From Acidimicrobiia bacterium (GTDB lineage Bacteria > Actinomycetota > Acidimicrobiia > IMCC26256 > JAMXLJ01), in NCBI GenBank assembly GCA_024281095.1, contig JAMXLJ010000159.1:1-64000 (forward strand): a stretch of DNA of 64,000 nt, written 5' to 3'. Each line of letters begins with the position of its first letter. Position 1 is the first letter of the stretch. The position numbers were made by a program, and so were the translations under genes. The notes beneath the pieces were generated by a model. That model searched no databases, was not told where the DNA came from, and saw only the letters and a list, made by a program, of their open reading frames with translations. Shown here one piece after another: positions 8,395-17,278 of this stretch.

Positions 8395-9047
8395 AGCGCT
8401 TCGACGGACAGCTCGCGTTCTACCGCTTCGCCCGCGCCGTGCTCGTCGGGCTGTGCCACCTGCTGTTCCGGGTGAAGGTGATCGGCAAGGAACGCGTGCC
8501 GCCATCGGGTCCGTACATCGTCGCCCCGACCCATCGCTCCATCATCGACATCTTTCTCACCGCCACGATCACCCGCCGGCGCATCCGCTTCATGGGAAAA
8601 CAGGAGTTGTGGTCGACGAAGTTCGGTGCATGGCTGTTCAGTTCGCTCGGCGGCTTCCCCGTCGATCGCAGCGCGGGCACGGGCGCGGTGCGCGCCGCGC
8701 TCGACCGGCTGGCGGAAGGCGAGCCCGTCGTCGTGTTCCCCGAAGGGACTCGCCGGCGCGGGCGAATGGTCGTGGACCTGAAGGACGGCGCGGCGTTCCT
8801 GGCGGCGAAGGCCGGTGTGCCGATCGTCCCGGTCGGCATCGCGGGCAGCGAGGACATCATGCCGAGTGGCAGTCCGATGATCCGGCTGCGCAAGGTCGCG
8901 GTCGTCGTGGGCGAGCCCATCACGCCGGCGCCGGGCACGTCGAGCGGCCGAGCCCGCAAGCGCGAGGTCGAGACGATCACGGAACACCTCGGCACCGAGC
9001 TGCAACAGCTGTTCGACACCGCCTTCGACGCCCTCCCCACCCGCTGA
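8391..9047 (+). CDS. plsC: 1-acyl-sn-glycerol-3-phosphate acyltransferase
   Basis: 218 residues. The acyltransferase HX4D box is HRSIID (48-53), and FPEGTR (116-121) is the glycerophosphate-binding motif. A single hydrophobic segment near residues 13-26 would anchor it to the inner face of the membrane. It makes phosphatidic acid from lysophosphatidic acid and acyl-ACP or acyl-CoA. It is the last gene of the tyrA-aroA-cmk-plsC chain and ends 19 bases before the convergent ispH. Confidence 0.92.
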   Translation: MKRFDGQLAFYRFARAVLVGLCHLLFRVKVIGKERVPPSGPYIVAPTHRSIIDIFLTATITRRRIRFMGKQELWSTKFGAWLFSSLGGFPVDRSAGTGAVRAALDRLAEGEPVVVFPEGTRRRGRMVVDLKDGAAFLAAKAGVPIVPVGIAGSEDIMPSGSPMIRLRKVAVVVGEPITPAPGTSSGRARKREVETITEHLGTELQQLFDTAFDALPTR

Positions 9048-9066
9048 CCCTTCGCTAACTGAGCGA

Positions 9067-10134
9067 TCAGGGGGTGGTCAGTGCGGCGAGGGTGTGGGAC
9101 GCGTCGGCGTCGCGGTCGTCGCTGAAGGGCCCGCGACGGTCGCGGGCCGCGACGGGGTCGTCACCCGAGACGAGCGCGACGAGCGAGTCGAGCGCCGGCA
9201 CGAGATCGCGAAGCTCGCGAGGCGGTGGGAAGTACTCGTCCTCGTCGGTGACGTGCACGGTCTCGACACCGTCGCGTGGCGCGAGCCGCGCGATGACCGC
9301 TTCGACGAGATCCTCGGGTGCGCTCGCGCCGGCGGTCACGCCGACGACGCGCGCGTCGCCGAGCACCGACGGGTCGAGCTCCTCGGGGCCGTCGATCCGC
9401 AGCACCCGCGTACCCGTGGACCCGGCCACCTTCGCCAGCGCGAGCGTGTTGGACGAATTCGCGCTGCCGATCACGACGACCGCGTCGGCGCGCGCAGCCA
9501 CTGCGGAGAGGGCCGCCTGCCGGTTGGTCGTCGCGAAACAGAGGTCGTCTCGCGACGCGGTCCACACGTGGGGGAAGGTCTCGCGTGTGCGATCGACGAT
9601 GCCCTTCCAGTCGCTCACCGCGAGGGTCGTCTGTGCGAGCACCGCGACCTTCGACGGGTCGGGGAGCGCGGCGGTCGCGTCCTCGAGGTCCTCGCCGTGC
9701 TCCACCAGCCGGATGGCATCGGGCGCGACCGCGAGGGTGCCGACCGCTTCGTCGTGGCCCGCGTGGCCGACATAGAGGATCGTGTAGCCCTTCTTCGCCC
9801 GCACCCGGGCCTCGTGGTGCACCTTCGTGACGAGCGGGCAGACCGCGTTCACGACGAGCCGGGCATCGGTGCGGGCCGCTTCGACGACCTCGGGGGCGGA
9901 GCCGTGGGCCGACAGCATGAGCGGCGCGCCCGGTGGCACCTCGTTCACGTCGTCGACGAAGATCACACCGAGCGCCTGGAACCGGTCGACTACGAGCCGG
10001 TTGTGCACGATCTCGTGGTAGCAGTACACGGGCGGCTCGAACACCCGCACCATCCACGCGAGGGCCTTGATGGCCATCTCCACACCCGCACAGAACCCGC
10101 GGGGCCGGGCGAGCAGCACGCGTTCGACGGGCAC
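9067..10134 (-). CDS. ispH: 4-hydroxy-3-methylbut-2-enyl diphosphate reductase
   Basis: 355 residues from a GTG start. The three Cys that bind the Fe-S cluster are visible in GFCAGV (C15), NAVCPLV (C99) and DDLCFATTNRQ (C199), together with the conserved His segments HEIVHN and YVGHAGHDEA and the SSNTLAL loop. It catalyses the last step of the MEP isoprenoid pathway, producing IPP and DMAPP. The start was fixed by the family's usual distance to C15 and by a TACCCT box six bases upstream; longer in-frame starts overlap the divergent gene. Confidence 0.96.
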   Translation of the reverse strand: MPVERVLLARPRGFCAGVEMAIKALAWMVRVFEPPVYCYHEIVHNRLVVDRFQALGVIFVDDVNEVPPGAPLMLSAHGSAPEVVEAARTDARLVVNAVCPLVTKVHHEARVRAKKGYTILYVGHAGHDEAVGTLAVAPDAIRLVEHGEDLEDATAALPDPSKVAVLAQTTLAVSDWKGIVDRTRETFPHVWTASRDDLCFATTNRQAALSAVAARADAVVVIGSANSSNTLALAKVAGSTGTRVLRIDGPEELDPSVLGDARVVGVTAGASAPEDLVEAVIARLAPRDGVETVHVTDEDEYFPPPRELRDLVPALDSLVALVSGDDPVAARDRRGPFSDDRDADASHTLAALTTP

Positions 10135-10140
10135 GTCACG

Positions 10141-10146
10141 AGGGTA
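10141..10146 (-). promoter_or_regulatory. -10 element (TACCCT) of ispH, leaderless
   Basis: Minus-strand TACCCT, then six bases, then the ispH GTG. It lies back to back with the TACACT box of the next gene (10200-10205), so this short interval is a divergent promoter region. Confidence 0.45.
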
Positions 10147-10199
10147 GCGGCACGTGCGTGACGCCTGGTCACCATGGGTGTCTCCACGTCGGCCGGTCC

Positions 10200-10205
10200 T
10201 ACACT
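10200..10205 (+). promoter_or_regulatory. -10 element (TACACT) of the DUF512 gene, leaderless
   Basis: TACACT followed by six bases and ATG 10212. It supports that ATG over the in-frame upstream ATG 10158, which would place the promoter inside the gene. Confidence 0.5.
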
Positions 10206-10211
10206 GTCCGG

Positions 10212-11600
10212 ATGCCTCCCGCACGTGTGCTTGCCGTCGCGCCCGGATCACCGGCCGACCGTGCCGGCGTGTGCGCGGGGGACGAGCTCGTCACCGTCAA
10301 CGGCGAGGCGCTGCGCGACGTCATCCGCTACCAGCTGCAGGCCGACGAGGCCGACGTCGAGATCGAGCTCTCGCGTGGCGGCAACCCGCGGGCGGTCACG
10401 GTCGGCAAACGCCCCGGCGAGCCGCTCGGCCTCGAGCTGCAGAGCGCGGTGTTCGACCGGGTGCGCACGTGCGACAACCACTGCCCGTTCTGCTTCATTC
10501 ACCAGCTGCCGAAGGGAATGCGTCGAAGCCTCTACCTCAAGGACGACGACTACCGGCTGTCGTTCCTCTACGGGAACTTCACGACGCTGACTCGATTCAC
10601 CGAGGCCGATCTCGAGCGTGTCGTGTCGGAAGGGTTGAGTCCGCTCTACGTGAGCATCCATGCCACCGACCCGGCGCTGCGGGCGCGACTGCTGCGCAAC
10701 CGCCGGGGCGCCACGAGCCTGCGCTGGCTCGGCGCGCTGCTCGATGCGGGCGTCACGGTGCACGGCCAAGTCGTCGTGTGCCCAGGTGTGAACGACGGGC
10801 CCGCGCTCGACGACACCCTGCTCGGCGTGCTCGACCGCTTCCCGAAGCTCGCGACACTCGGTGTCGTGCCGCTCGGTGTCAGCCGGCACAGCCACGAGCC
10901 GGACATGCGGCCCCACGAGCACGACGAAGCGGTCGCGGTCGTCGACACGGTCGAGCGGTGGCAGGCGCGATACCTGCAGGCGTTGGGCCGGCGGCTCGTG
11001 TACGCGGCCGACGAGTACTACCTCATGGCCAAGCGGCCGTTCCCCGAGGACGACGCGTACGACGGCTTCCCGCAACACGAGAACGGCGTGGGCATGGCCC
11101 GCACGTTCGCTCGCGAGGTGCGCGAAGCCCTCGATGGTCGCACCCGGCAACGCACCGGCACGCGTGCCGGGTTCTTCGCGTGGGTCGAGGGTGCGCCGGC
11201 CGACGGGTATCGCGCGCCCCGCGTGGATGGTGCGGCATCCGCGCCCGATGGACTGCGATCGAATGCGGCGCGCGCGGTAGCGATCGTCACCGGCGAGTAC
11301 GGGGCGCGAGTGCTGCGCCCATTGCTCGAGCAGCTCCAGGGTGTGGCCGGGGGTCCACTGCGGTTGTTGCCGGTGGCCAACCGGTTCTTCGGCGGCAACA
11401 TCGCGGTCACCGGTCTCCTCACGGGCGCCGACGTTGCGGGCGCGCTCGAGCGTGAGCCGGCCGACGACCGGTACTTGCTTCCCGACGTCGTGCTGTCGCG
11501 TGGTGTGTTCCTCGACGGTATGGCCGTCGAGGCGTTGCCGCGCGATGTCGAGGTCGTCGGGACCGACGGCGCCGCGCTCGTCGACGCCCTGCGGCGGTAG
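10212..11600 (+). CDS. PDZ / radical-SAM-like / DUF512 protein
   Basis: 462 residues. It opens with a PDZ-like repeat (VLAVAPGSPADRAGVCAGDE, 6-25), followed by a radical-SAM-type cluster motif C87-x3-C91-x2-C94 in CDNHCPFCF. The C-terminal half is the DUF512 region, with a His-rich segment (SRHSHEPDMRPH) and a glycine-rich FGGNIAVTGLLTG near the end. The family is widespread in Clostridia and Actinomycetota, is often beside der as here, and has no established reaction. Co-localisation with der five bases downstream suggests a link to ribosome or GTPase biology, but that is inference. Confidence 0.88.
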   Translation: MPPARVLAVAPGSPADRAGVCAGDELVTVNGEALRDVIRYQLQADEADVEIELSRGGNPRAVTVGKRPGEPLGLELQSAVFDRVRTCDNHCPFCFIHQLPKGMRRSLYLKDDDYRLSFLYGNFTTLTRFTEADLERVVSEGLSPLYVSIHATDPALRARLLRNRRGATSLRWLGALLDAGVTVHGQVVVCPGVNDGPALDDTLLGVLDRFPKLATLGVVPLGVSRHSHEPDMRPHEHDEAVAVVDTVERWQARYLQALGRRLVYAADEYYLMAKRPFPEDDAYDGFPQHENGVGMARTFAREVREALDGRTRQRTGTRAGFFAWVEGAPADGYRAPRVDGAASAPDGLRSNAARAVAIVTGEYGARVLRPLLEQLQGVAGGPLRLLPVANRFFGGNIAVTGLLTGADVAGALEREPADDRYLLPDVVLSRGVFLDGMAVEALPRDVEVVGTDGAALVDALRR

Positions 11601-11605
11601 CGGCG

Positions 11606-12922
11606 GTGCCCGAGCCCGTTGTCGCCGTCGTCGGCCGGCCCAACGTCGGCAAGTCGACGCTCGTGAACCGGTTCGTCGGCCGGCGCGCCGCGATCGTCGA
11701 GGAGAAGCCCGGCGTCACGCGGGACCGCAAGGAACTGCCGGTGGAATGGGCGGGTCGGCGGTTCACGGTCGTCGACACCGGCGGGTGGCTCGGCGACGGC
11801 GCCGGCTCGCTCGAGAGCAAGGTCAGCCGGCAGGCCGAGCAGGCGATCGAGCAAGCCGACGTCATCTTGTTCGTCGTCGACGTGACCGTCGGCGTCACCG
11901 AAGAGGACGCGCGTGTCGCGTCGGTCCTGCAGCGTTCCGACAAGCCGGTGGTCGTCGCGGCGAACAAGGTGGACGACGAACGCCGCGAGGCCGACATCTG
12001 GGAGTTGACCCGCCTCGGGCTCGGCGAGCCGTATCCGGTGTCCGCGTTGCACGGGCGCACGAGCGGCGATCTCCTGGACGCGATCGTCGCCGCGCTCCCC
12101 GAGGAGCCCGAAGTGTTCGCGGAGAACCAGGAGGAGCCCGGCGCGTTCTCGGTGGCCATCGTCGGCCGGCCCAACGTGGGCAAGTCGACGCTGTTCAACC
12201 GCCTCGTGGGTGAGGAACGGTCGGTCGTGCACGACCTGCCGGGCACAACCCGCGACTCGGTCGACACGATCGTCGAGACCGAAGAAGGCACGTTGCGTTT
12301 CGTCGACACCGCGGGGCTGCGACGGCGCAGCCGGATCGACGAGCCCACCGAGTACTACAGCCTCGTGCGCGCGCTGCAGGCCATCGACCGGGCCGATGCC
12401 GCGCTGCTCGTCATCGACGCGAGCGAAGGTGTGAGCCATCAGGACCAGCGACTCGCGGAGCGCATCGACGCCGCGGGCACTGCGGTCGTTGTCGTGCTCA
12501 ACAAGTGGGATCTCGTGCCCACCGAGCAACGGCCCGACATCCGCGCGCAGGTCGCGCGCCAACTCGCCTTCCTCGGGTACGCGCCCGTCCTCGAGGTGTC
12601 GGGCCAGAGCGGCCGGGGCGTCCACCGTCTGCTGCCTGCGTTGCGCCAGTCGGAAGAGGCGTACCACCGCAGGGTCCCGACCGCGGCGCTCAACCGAGTG
12701 ATGCGCGAGGCGCAGGCGGCACACCCGCCGCCGGTGGAGCGCGGGCACCGGCCGCGGATCCTCTACGCGACACAGGGTGCGGCCGACCCGCCCACGTTCA
12801 CCCTCTTCACCACGCGGCCCCTACCGCCCACGTACATGCGCTACCTCGAACGGCGGCTGCGCGAGGAGTTCGACCTCGGCCCCACGCCGGTGAAGCTCAG
12901 GGTGCGCCGGCGTAACGAGTGA
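11606..12922 (+). CDS. der: Ribosome-associated GTPase Der (EngA)
   Basis: 438 residues with two tandem GTPase domains, each with a GRPNVGKST P-loop (10-18 and about 190-198), a DTxG G3 box (VDTGGW; VDTAGL) and an NKxD box (ANKVDD; LNKWDL), followed by the KH-like C-terminal domain. Der is an essential assembly factor for the 50S ribosomal subunit. The GTG start is five bases after the upstream stop, so the two genes are probably co-transcribed. Confidence 0.97.
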   Translation: MPEPVVAVVGRPNVGKSTLVNRFVGRRAAIVEEKPGVTRDRKELPVEWAGRRFTVVDTGGWLGDGAGSLESKVSRQAEQAIEQADVILFVVDVTVGVTEEDARVASVLQRSDKPVVVAANKVDDERREADIWELTRLGLGEPYPVSALHGRTSGDLLDAIVAALPEEPEVFAENQEEPGAFSVAIVGRPNVGKSTLFNRLVGEERSVVHDLPGTTRDSVDTIVETEEGTLRFVDTAGLRRRSRIDEPTEYYSLVRALQAIDRADAALLVIDASEGVSHQDQRLAERIDAAGTAVVVVLNKWDLVPTEQRPDIRAQVARQLAFLGYAPVLEVSGQSGRGVHRLLPALRQSEEAYHRRVPTAALNRVMREAQAAHPPPVERGHRPRILYATQGAADPPTFTLFTTRPLPPTYMRYLERRLREEFDLGPTPVKLRVRRRNE

Positions 12923-12951
12923 CGCTGCGGCTGCCACGGAGCGTGCTTTAG

Positions 12952-12963
12952 GGCCGATCGGCC
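12952..12963. promoter_or_regulatory. 12-bp perfect palindrome upstream of tadE (candidate operator)
   Basis: GGCCGATCGGCC is a perfect 12-bp palindrome lying 25 bases upstream of a plausible -10 (TACAAT, 12989-12994), close to where the -35 would sit. It is a candidate binding site for the regulator of the pilus-like genes, or a weak stem after der. Confidence 0.35.
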
Positions 12964-12988
12964 TATGTCAGTAAATGCCCTCCCTCCT

Positions 12989-12994
12989 TACAAT
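12989..12994 (+). promoter_or_regulatory. -10 element (TACAAT) of tadE-tadG
   Basis: TACAAT precedes a leader of roughly 35 bases that contains GGAG about ten bases before ATG 13037. Unlike many genes here, this transcript would have a normal leader with a ribosome binding site. Confidence 0.4.
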
Positions 12995-13036
12995 CGTCGC
13001 AATCCGGACAGGTCTCGATGACGGAGTGTGGGCAGG

Positions 13037-13657
13037 ATGGGGCGAGTGGTGCGCGCCGCGGGGCGCATGCGGGCGCGGATCGAGCCCGGCGGGCACGGCG
13101 GGCCCGGCAGGCGCGGCGAGCGTGGGGCCGCCCTGATCGAGGCGGCCATCCTCATGCCGGTCGTGCTGCTGATCGTCTTCGGCGCGATCGAGTTCTCGTC
13201 GCTGTACAAGGACGCCGCCACGCTGTCGTCGGCGGCCCGGTCGGGCGGGCGTACCGCATCGGCTGAGCCCCGCAACGCCAACATGCCGGTCGACACCGCG
13301 GCCGCGGTGGGCACCGCGCTGGCCAGCCTCCCCGCGACGTCGCCCGAGGAACTGTTCGTGTACGACGCGACGAGCAGCACGAGCGCCCCGTCGGGCTGCG
13401 GAGGCAACTGCGTGTCGTTCACGTGGGACAAGGCCTCGAAGACCTTCGTCTCGAGTGGCTACGACCCGACGTCGCCCCCGTCGTGGATCGCGAACCAGAA
13501 CGTGTGCGGAACCTCCGGCTCGTGGGCCCGCGTCGGCGTGTGGGTGAAGGCCAACCACCCGTTCGTCACCAACCTGTTCGGGGCCAACACGTCGAAGACG
13601 CTCACGTCGAACGCGATCTTCCGGGTGGAGCCGCTACCGAGCTCCCAGTGCGGATGA
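13037..13657 (+). CDS. TadE-like pseudopilin/pilus assembly protein
   Basis: 206 residues (a GTG at 13028 would add three). After a basic N-terminus comes the TadE signature: ERGAALIEAAILMPVVLLIV, one hydrophobic helix with a Glu at its start, then GAIEFSSLYKDA. The remainder is an extracellular, Ser/Thr/Gly-rich part with three or four Cys that may form disulfides. TadE-like proteins belong to Flp/Tad pilus loci. Here only this gene and the next are present; no TadA ATPase or TadB/C platform is in the window. The stop overlaps the next start (ATGA). Confidence 0.8.
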   Translation: MGRVVRAAGRMRARIEPGGHGGPGRRGERGAALIEAAILMPVVLLIVFGAIEFSSLYKDAATLSSAARSGGRTASAEPRNANMPVDTAAAVGTALASLPATSPEELFVYDATSSTSAPSGCGGNCVSFTWDKASKTFVSSGYDPTSPPSWIANQNVCGTSGSWARVGVWVKANHPFVTNLFGANTSKTLTSNAIFRVEPLPSSQCG

Positions 13658-15384
13658 TGCGGGTGGTCACGCGCGTTGCGCGGGCGTTCCGCCCGCGTCG
13701 CGACGAAGAGGAGGGTTTCTTCCTCGTCTTCTTCGCGCTGATTCTCACGCTGCTGCTCGGTGTCGCCGGGCTCGCGGTCGACTTCAGCAACTGGACGTAC
13801 CAGGGTCAGCAGCAGCAGAAGGCGGCCGACGCGGCCGCGCTCGCCGGCGCGGTGTACTTGCCCGACGATGTGTCGTCCGCGGTGAGCACGGCTGCCGACG
13901 TCGCGGCCAAGAACGGCTACACCAACGGCGTCGACGACACGACTGTCGTGATCGTGCAGGGCACACGCGCGAACCAGCTCAAGGTGACGATCACCCGCAC
14001 GATCAAGAATGTGTTCGCGCAGGCGATCGGGTTCACCTCGCACACGATCACCCGCAGCGGTACGGCCGAGTACCAGAAGCCGATCGCGATGGGCAGCCCG
14101 ACGAGCCAGTTCGGCAACGATCCCGAGTCGGGCCAGGTGCAGCCCGCCGCGCAGTATCCGGGCTTCTGGGCCAGTGTGCAGGGCGGCAAGACCGACAAGA
14201 GCCAGGGTGACGGCTACGCCGCCGGTGTCTGCGGACGGGACCCGAGCCCGAACGGCGCGGCCGACAACTGCCAGAGCGGCGGCAACACCGACTACGACAA
14301 GAACGGTTACACCTACACCGTCCACGTCACGTCGGACACGCCGATCGTGCTGCAGGCGTACGACCCCTTGCAGGTCGACGTGGGCCAGTACTGCGAGGAC
14401 CCCTACTCGGCGAAGAACCTGCGCGGCGCGATGATGCTGCCGGCTGGGCAGATCCCGGGATATCCCACGCCGACCGGCGTCCCACCGAGCCAGCGCTACG
14501 CAACAGGTGATGCGAACAACGTGTCGCCGTACTGCACCGGTGACGGCGCGCTGCCCGGGCCGGCGGCGACGGTCGACACGACGTTCACGACGACCGGGCC
14601 GGCAACGATTCCCGGTGACCCGAACAGTGTGAAGGACCCGTCGATCTGTTCGACGACGTTCCCCGGTTACAAGGGCACCGACCTCGCGAAGGATCTCACG
14701 AGCGGCAGCAACTACATCCCCAGCGCGCCGGTGGCCGGCCAACCGACGACGCTCGGCTCCATGTTCCACGCGTGGTACCCGCTGTGCCAGATCAGTGGCG
14801 CGGGCGACTACTTCATCCGGGTCAGTACGAACACCGGCGGCAACGGCGACAGCATCTTCTCGCTCCGTGCGTGCAGCAGCGTGAGCGTCGGCGCATGCTC
14901 GCCGGTGTCGGGTGTCGGGATCTACGGAACTGCCCGCATGTCGATCTACGCCAACATCGGCAACCAGTCGAGCAACTTCTATCTCGCTCGGGTGCTGCCC
15001 GGTTCCGACGGCCGCTCGCTGGTGCTGAGCGCGTTCGACCTGGCCGACGCGGCGGTGCCGGGAAGCTTCACGATCAGCGGGCCCAACAACAGCACGATCA
15101 ACGGATGTGACTACAACCCGCCGGGGGCGACGTCGCGGCAGGGCCCGCCGTGGGGCAACTTCTCGACCCATCTGCCCAACTGCACGATCACCGGCGTGTC
15201 GCACGACAGGTACAACGGTCGCTGGATCCAGATCCGGATCCCGATACCGAAGGGCTACACGTGCGACGTGACGAACCCGAACGACTGCTGGTTCAAGATC
15301 AGCTTCACGTTCCCCGGCAGCGTCCACGACACGACCACCTGGCAGGCCTACCTCGACGGCGACCCGGTGCGGTTGATCCAGTAG
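13654..15384 (+). CDS. TadG-like pilus assembly protein with large extracellular domain
   Basis: 576 residues from ATG 13654, overlapping tadE by four bases. The N-terminus has the Tad-like element EEGFFLVFFALILTLLLGVA followed by AVDFSNWTYQGQQQQKAADA, the usual TadE/TadG helix. The rest is a long exported domain rich in Gly, Ser, Thr and Asn, with pairs of Cys and no recognised enzyme motif. TadG-like proteins are membrane-anchored minor components of Flp-pilus machines. The companion genes are not visible, so the role could be cell-surface adhesion independent of a full Tad machine. Confidence 0.78.
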   Translation: MMRVVTRVARAFRPRRDEEEGFFLVFFALILTLLLGVAGLAVDFSNWTYQGQQQQKAADAAALAGAVYLPDDVSSAVSTAADVAAKNGYTNGVDDTTVVIVQGTRANQLKVTITRTIKNVFAQAIGFTSHTITRSGTAEYQKPIAMGSPTSQFGNDPESGQVQPAAQYPGFWASVQGGKTDKSQGDGYAAGVCGRDPSPNGAADNCQSGGNTDYDKNGYTYTVHVTSDTPIVLQAYDPLQVDVGQYCEDPYSAKNLRGAMMLPAGQIPGYPTPTGVPPSQRYATGDANNVSPYCTGDGALPGPAATVDTTFTTTGPATIPGDPNSVKDPSICSTTFPGYKGTDLAKDLTSGSNYIPSAPVAGQPTTLGSMFHAWYPLCQISGAGDYFIRVSTNTGGNGDSIFSLRACSSVSVGACSPVSGVGIYGTARMSIYANIGNQSSNFYLARVLPGSDGRSLVLSAFDLADAAVPGSFTISGPNNSTINGCDYNPPGATSRQGPPWGNFSTHLPNCTITGVSHDRYNGRWIQIRIPIPKGYTCDVTNPNDCWFKISFTFPGSVHDTTTWQAYLDGDPVRLIQ

Positions 15385-15418
15385 ATCCGTTGACCGAAAA
15401 GGGCCGGGCGGCGCGGCA

Positions 15419-15424
15419 TAGCCT
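15419..15424 (+). promoter_or_regulatory. -10 element (TAGCCT) of the carboxyltransferase gene, leaderless
   Basis: TAGCCT, six bases, then GTG 15431. A TTGACC at 15390-15395 lies 23 bases upstream, too far for a standard -35 partner. Confidence 0.45.
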
Positions 15425-15430
15425 GTCTTC

Positions 15431-16984
15431 GTGAGGTCTTCTCCCGAAACACCGGATCACGCGGCGCGCATCCACGAGGTCACCGAGCGGGCCCGGCAGG
15501 GCAACCTCGCGAAGGGTCGCGAGAAGCTCGAGAGCCAGCACAAGCTGTTCGTGCGCGACCGTCTCGCGCTCCTGCTCGACGCCGACTCGCTCGCCGAGGA
15601 CGCGCTGCTCGCCAACGCGATGGCCGGCGACCTTCCGGCCGACGGTGTGGTGACCGGTGTCGGCCGCGTCGACGGTCGGCCGGTCTGCGTGATGGCGAAC
15701 GACCCCACGGTCAAGGCGGGGTCATGGGGTGCGCGCACGGTCGAGAAGATCGTGCGGCTCACCGAGACGGCGTTGCGCCACGAGATGCCGGTCGTCTACC
15801 TCGTGGACTCGGCGGGCGCCCGGATCACCGACCAGGTCGAGCTGTTCCCCGGACGCCGCGGGGCCGGCCGCATCTTCGCGAACGAGGTGCGGTTGTCGGG
15901 GAAGGTGCCGCAGGTGTGCTGCCTGTTCGGCCCGTCGGCTGCCGGTGGTGCGTACATCCCCGCATTCTGCGACGTCGTCTTCATGGTCGAGGGCAACGCG
16001 TCGATGTACCTCGGCTCCCCGCGCATGGCGGCCGAGGTGATCGGCGAGCAGATCTCGCTCGACGAGATGGGCGGGGCCCGGATGCACGCCACCGTGAGCG
16101 GCTGCGGCGACAACCTCGTCGCCGACGACGAAGCGGCCATCGCGGCAGCGCGTCGCTACCTGTCGTACCTGCCGCGCAACTGGCGCGAACACCCACCGCC
16201 CGCCGGAGTACGCGCCCCCGCTCCCGACGCGAAGCCCATCGCGTCCGTGGTGCCCGAGCAGGACCGGCGCGCCTACGACATGCACAAGGTGATCGCCGCG
16301 CTCGTCGACGAGGACTCGTTCTTCGAGCTGAAGCCGTTGTTCGCCCGCGAGCTCATCATCGGCTTCGCGCGGTTGGGCGGTGAGACGATCGGCATCGTGG
16401 CGAACAACCCGCAGCATCTCGGTGGTGTGCTCTTCGTCGACTCGGCCGACAAGGCGGCCCGGTTCATCTGGAACTGCGACGCGTTCAACGTGCCGCTCGT
16501 GTTCCTCGCCGACGTGCCGGGGTTCATGATCGGCTCCGCGGTGGAGCGTCAGGGGATCATCCGTCACGGCGCCAAGATGATCACCGCGGTCACGGAGGCG
16601 ACGGTGCCGAAGTTCTCCGTCATCGTGCGGAAGGCGTACGGCGCGGGGTTGTACGCGATGTGCGGGCCCGCGTTCGATCCCGACGCGTGTCTCGCGCTGC
16701 CAACGGCCAGCATCGCGGTCATGGGCCCCGAGCCGGCTGTCAACGCGGTGTTCTACAACCGGATCCAGGCGATCGAGGACCCCGACGAGCGGGCCGAGTT
16801 CGTCGCCGCCCGCCGCCACGAGTACGAAGCCGACGTCGATCTCGTGCATCTCGCGTCGGAGCTCGTCGTGGACGCGGTGATCGAGCCCGACCGGTTGCGC
16901 GACGAGCTGGTACGGCGCCTCGCGCTCGCGCGTGCGCGCCGCCGGGAGGTGTTCGAGCGCCATCACGGAGTACCGCCGGTCTGA
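15431..16984 (+). CDS. Acyl-CoA carboxylase, carboxyltransferase subunit
   Basis: 517 residues from GTG. It contains both crotonase-like halves of the biotin-dependent carboxyltransferase: VYLVDSAGARITDQ with GPSAAGGAYIPAF in the N half, and VPLVFLADVPGFMIG with VRKAYGAGLYAMCG in the C half, the oxyanion-hole regions of the PccB/AccD5 family. It transfers CO2 from carboxybiotin to an acyl-CoA such as propionyl- or methylcrotonyl-CoA; the exact substrate is not clear. No biotin carboxylase gene is adjacent. Confidence 0.9.
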   Translation: MRSSPETPDHAARIHEVTERARQGNLAKGREKLESQHKLFVRDRLALLLDADSLAEDALLANAMAGDLPADGVVTGVGRVDGRPVCVMANDPTVKAGSWGARTVEKIVRLTETALRHEMPVVYLVDSAGARITDQVELFPGRRGAGRIFANEVRLSGKVPQVCCLFGPSAAGGAYIPAFCDVVFMVEGNASMYLGSPRMAAEVIGEQISLDEMGGARMHATVSGCGDNLVADDEAAIAAARRYLSYLPRNWREHPPPAGVRAPAPDAKPIASVVPEQDRRAYDMHKVIAALVDEDSFFELKPLFARELIIGFARLGGETIGIVANNPQHLGGVLFVDSADKAARFIWNCDAFNVPLVFLADVPGFMIGSAVERQGIIRHGAKMITAVTEATVPKFSVIVRKAYGAGLYAMCGPAFDPDACLALPTASIAVMGPEPAVNAVFYNRIQAIEDPDERAEFVAARRHEYEADVDLVHLASELVVDAVIEPDRLRDELVRRLALARARRREVFERHHGVPPV

Positions 16985-16999
16985 CGCCGTGATGCTTCA

Positions 17000-17251
17000 A
17001 TGGACGGCGTGCCGTGGTGTGACAGCTGCAGCCGTTTCCTCTCGCCCTCGACGGTGCAGATCGACGGCGCGTGCCCTTCGTGCGGCCGTCCGGTCGACCC
17101 GGGGCGGGCCCACGCACCCGACGCCCTTGCCGACCACGACGCGCCGCTGCCCATCCCCTGGCACCTGAAGCTCCTCGCCGGCGCCCTCGCCGTCTACCTG
17201 GGGTACCGGTTCATGCAGATGGGGGAGTGGCTCTGGCACGCGGTGTTCTGA
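17000..17251 (+). CDS. Small zinc-ribbon membrane protein
   Basis: 83 residues. Four Cys in two CxxC pairs (C7/C10 and C25/C28) form a zinc ribbon, then a Pro/Ala-rich linker and one transmembrane helix at about 52-75 (LLAGALAVYLGYRFMQMG). The topology would place the zinc ribbon in the cytoplasm. The gene is 15 bases after the carboxyltransferase and may share its transcript. The family is not recognised and no function can be assigned. Confidence 0.7.
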   Translation: MDGVPWCDSCSRFLSPSTVQIDGACPSCGRPVDPGRAHAPDALADHDAPLPIPWHLKLLAGALAVYLGYRFMQMGEWLWHAVF

Positions 17252-17278
17252 GCGCCGCGATCTAGACTGACCCCTTCA

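Noticed and set aside
15390-15395. TTGACC as -35 of the carboxyltransferase promoter
   Set aside because: The gap to the TAGCCT box is 23 bases, well beyond the usual 16-19.
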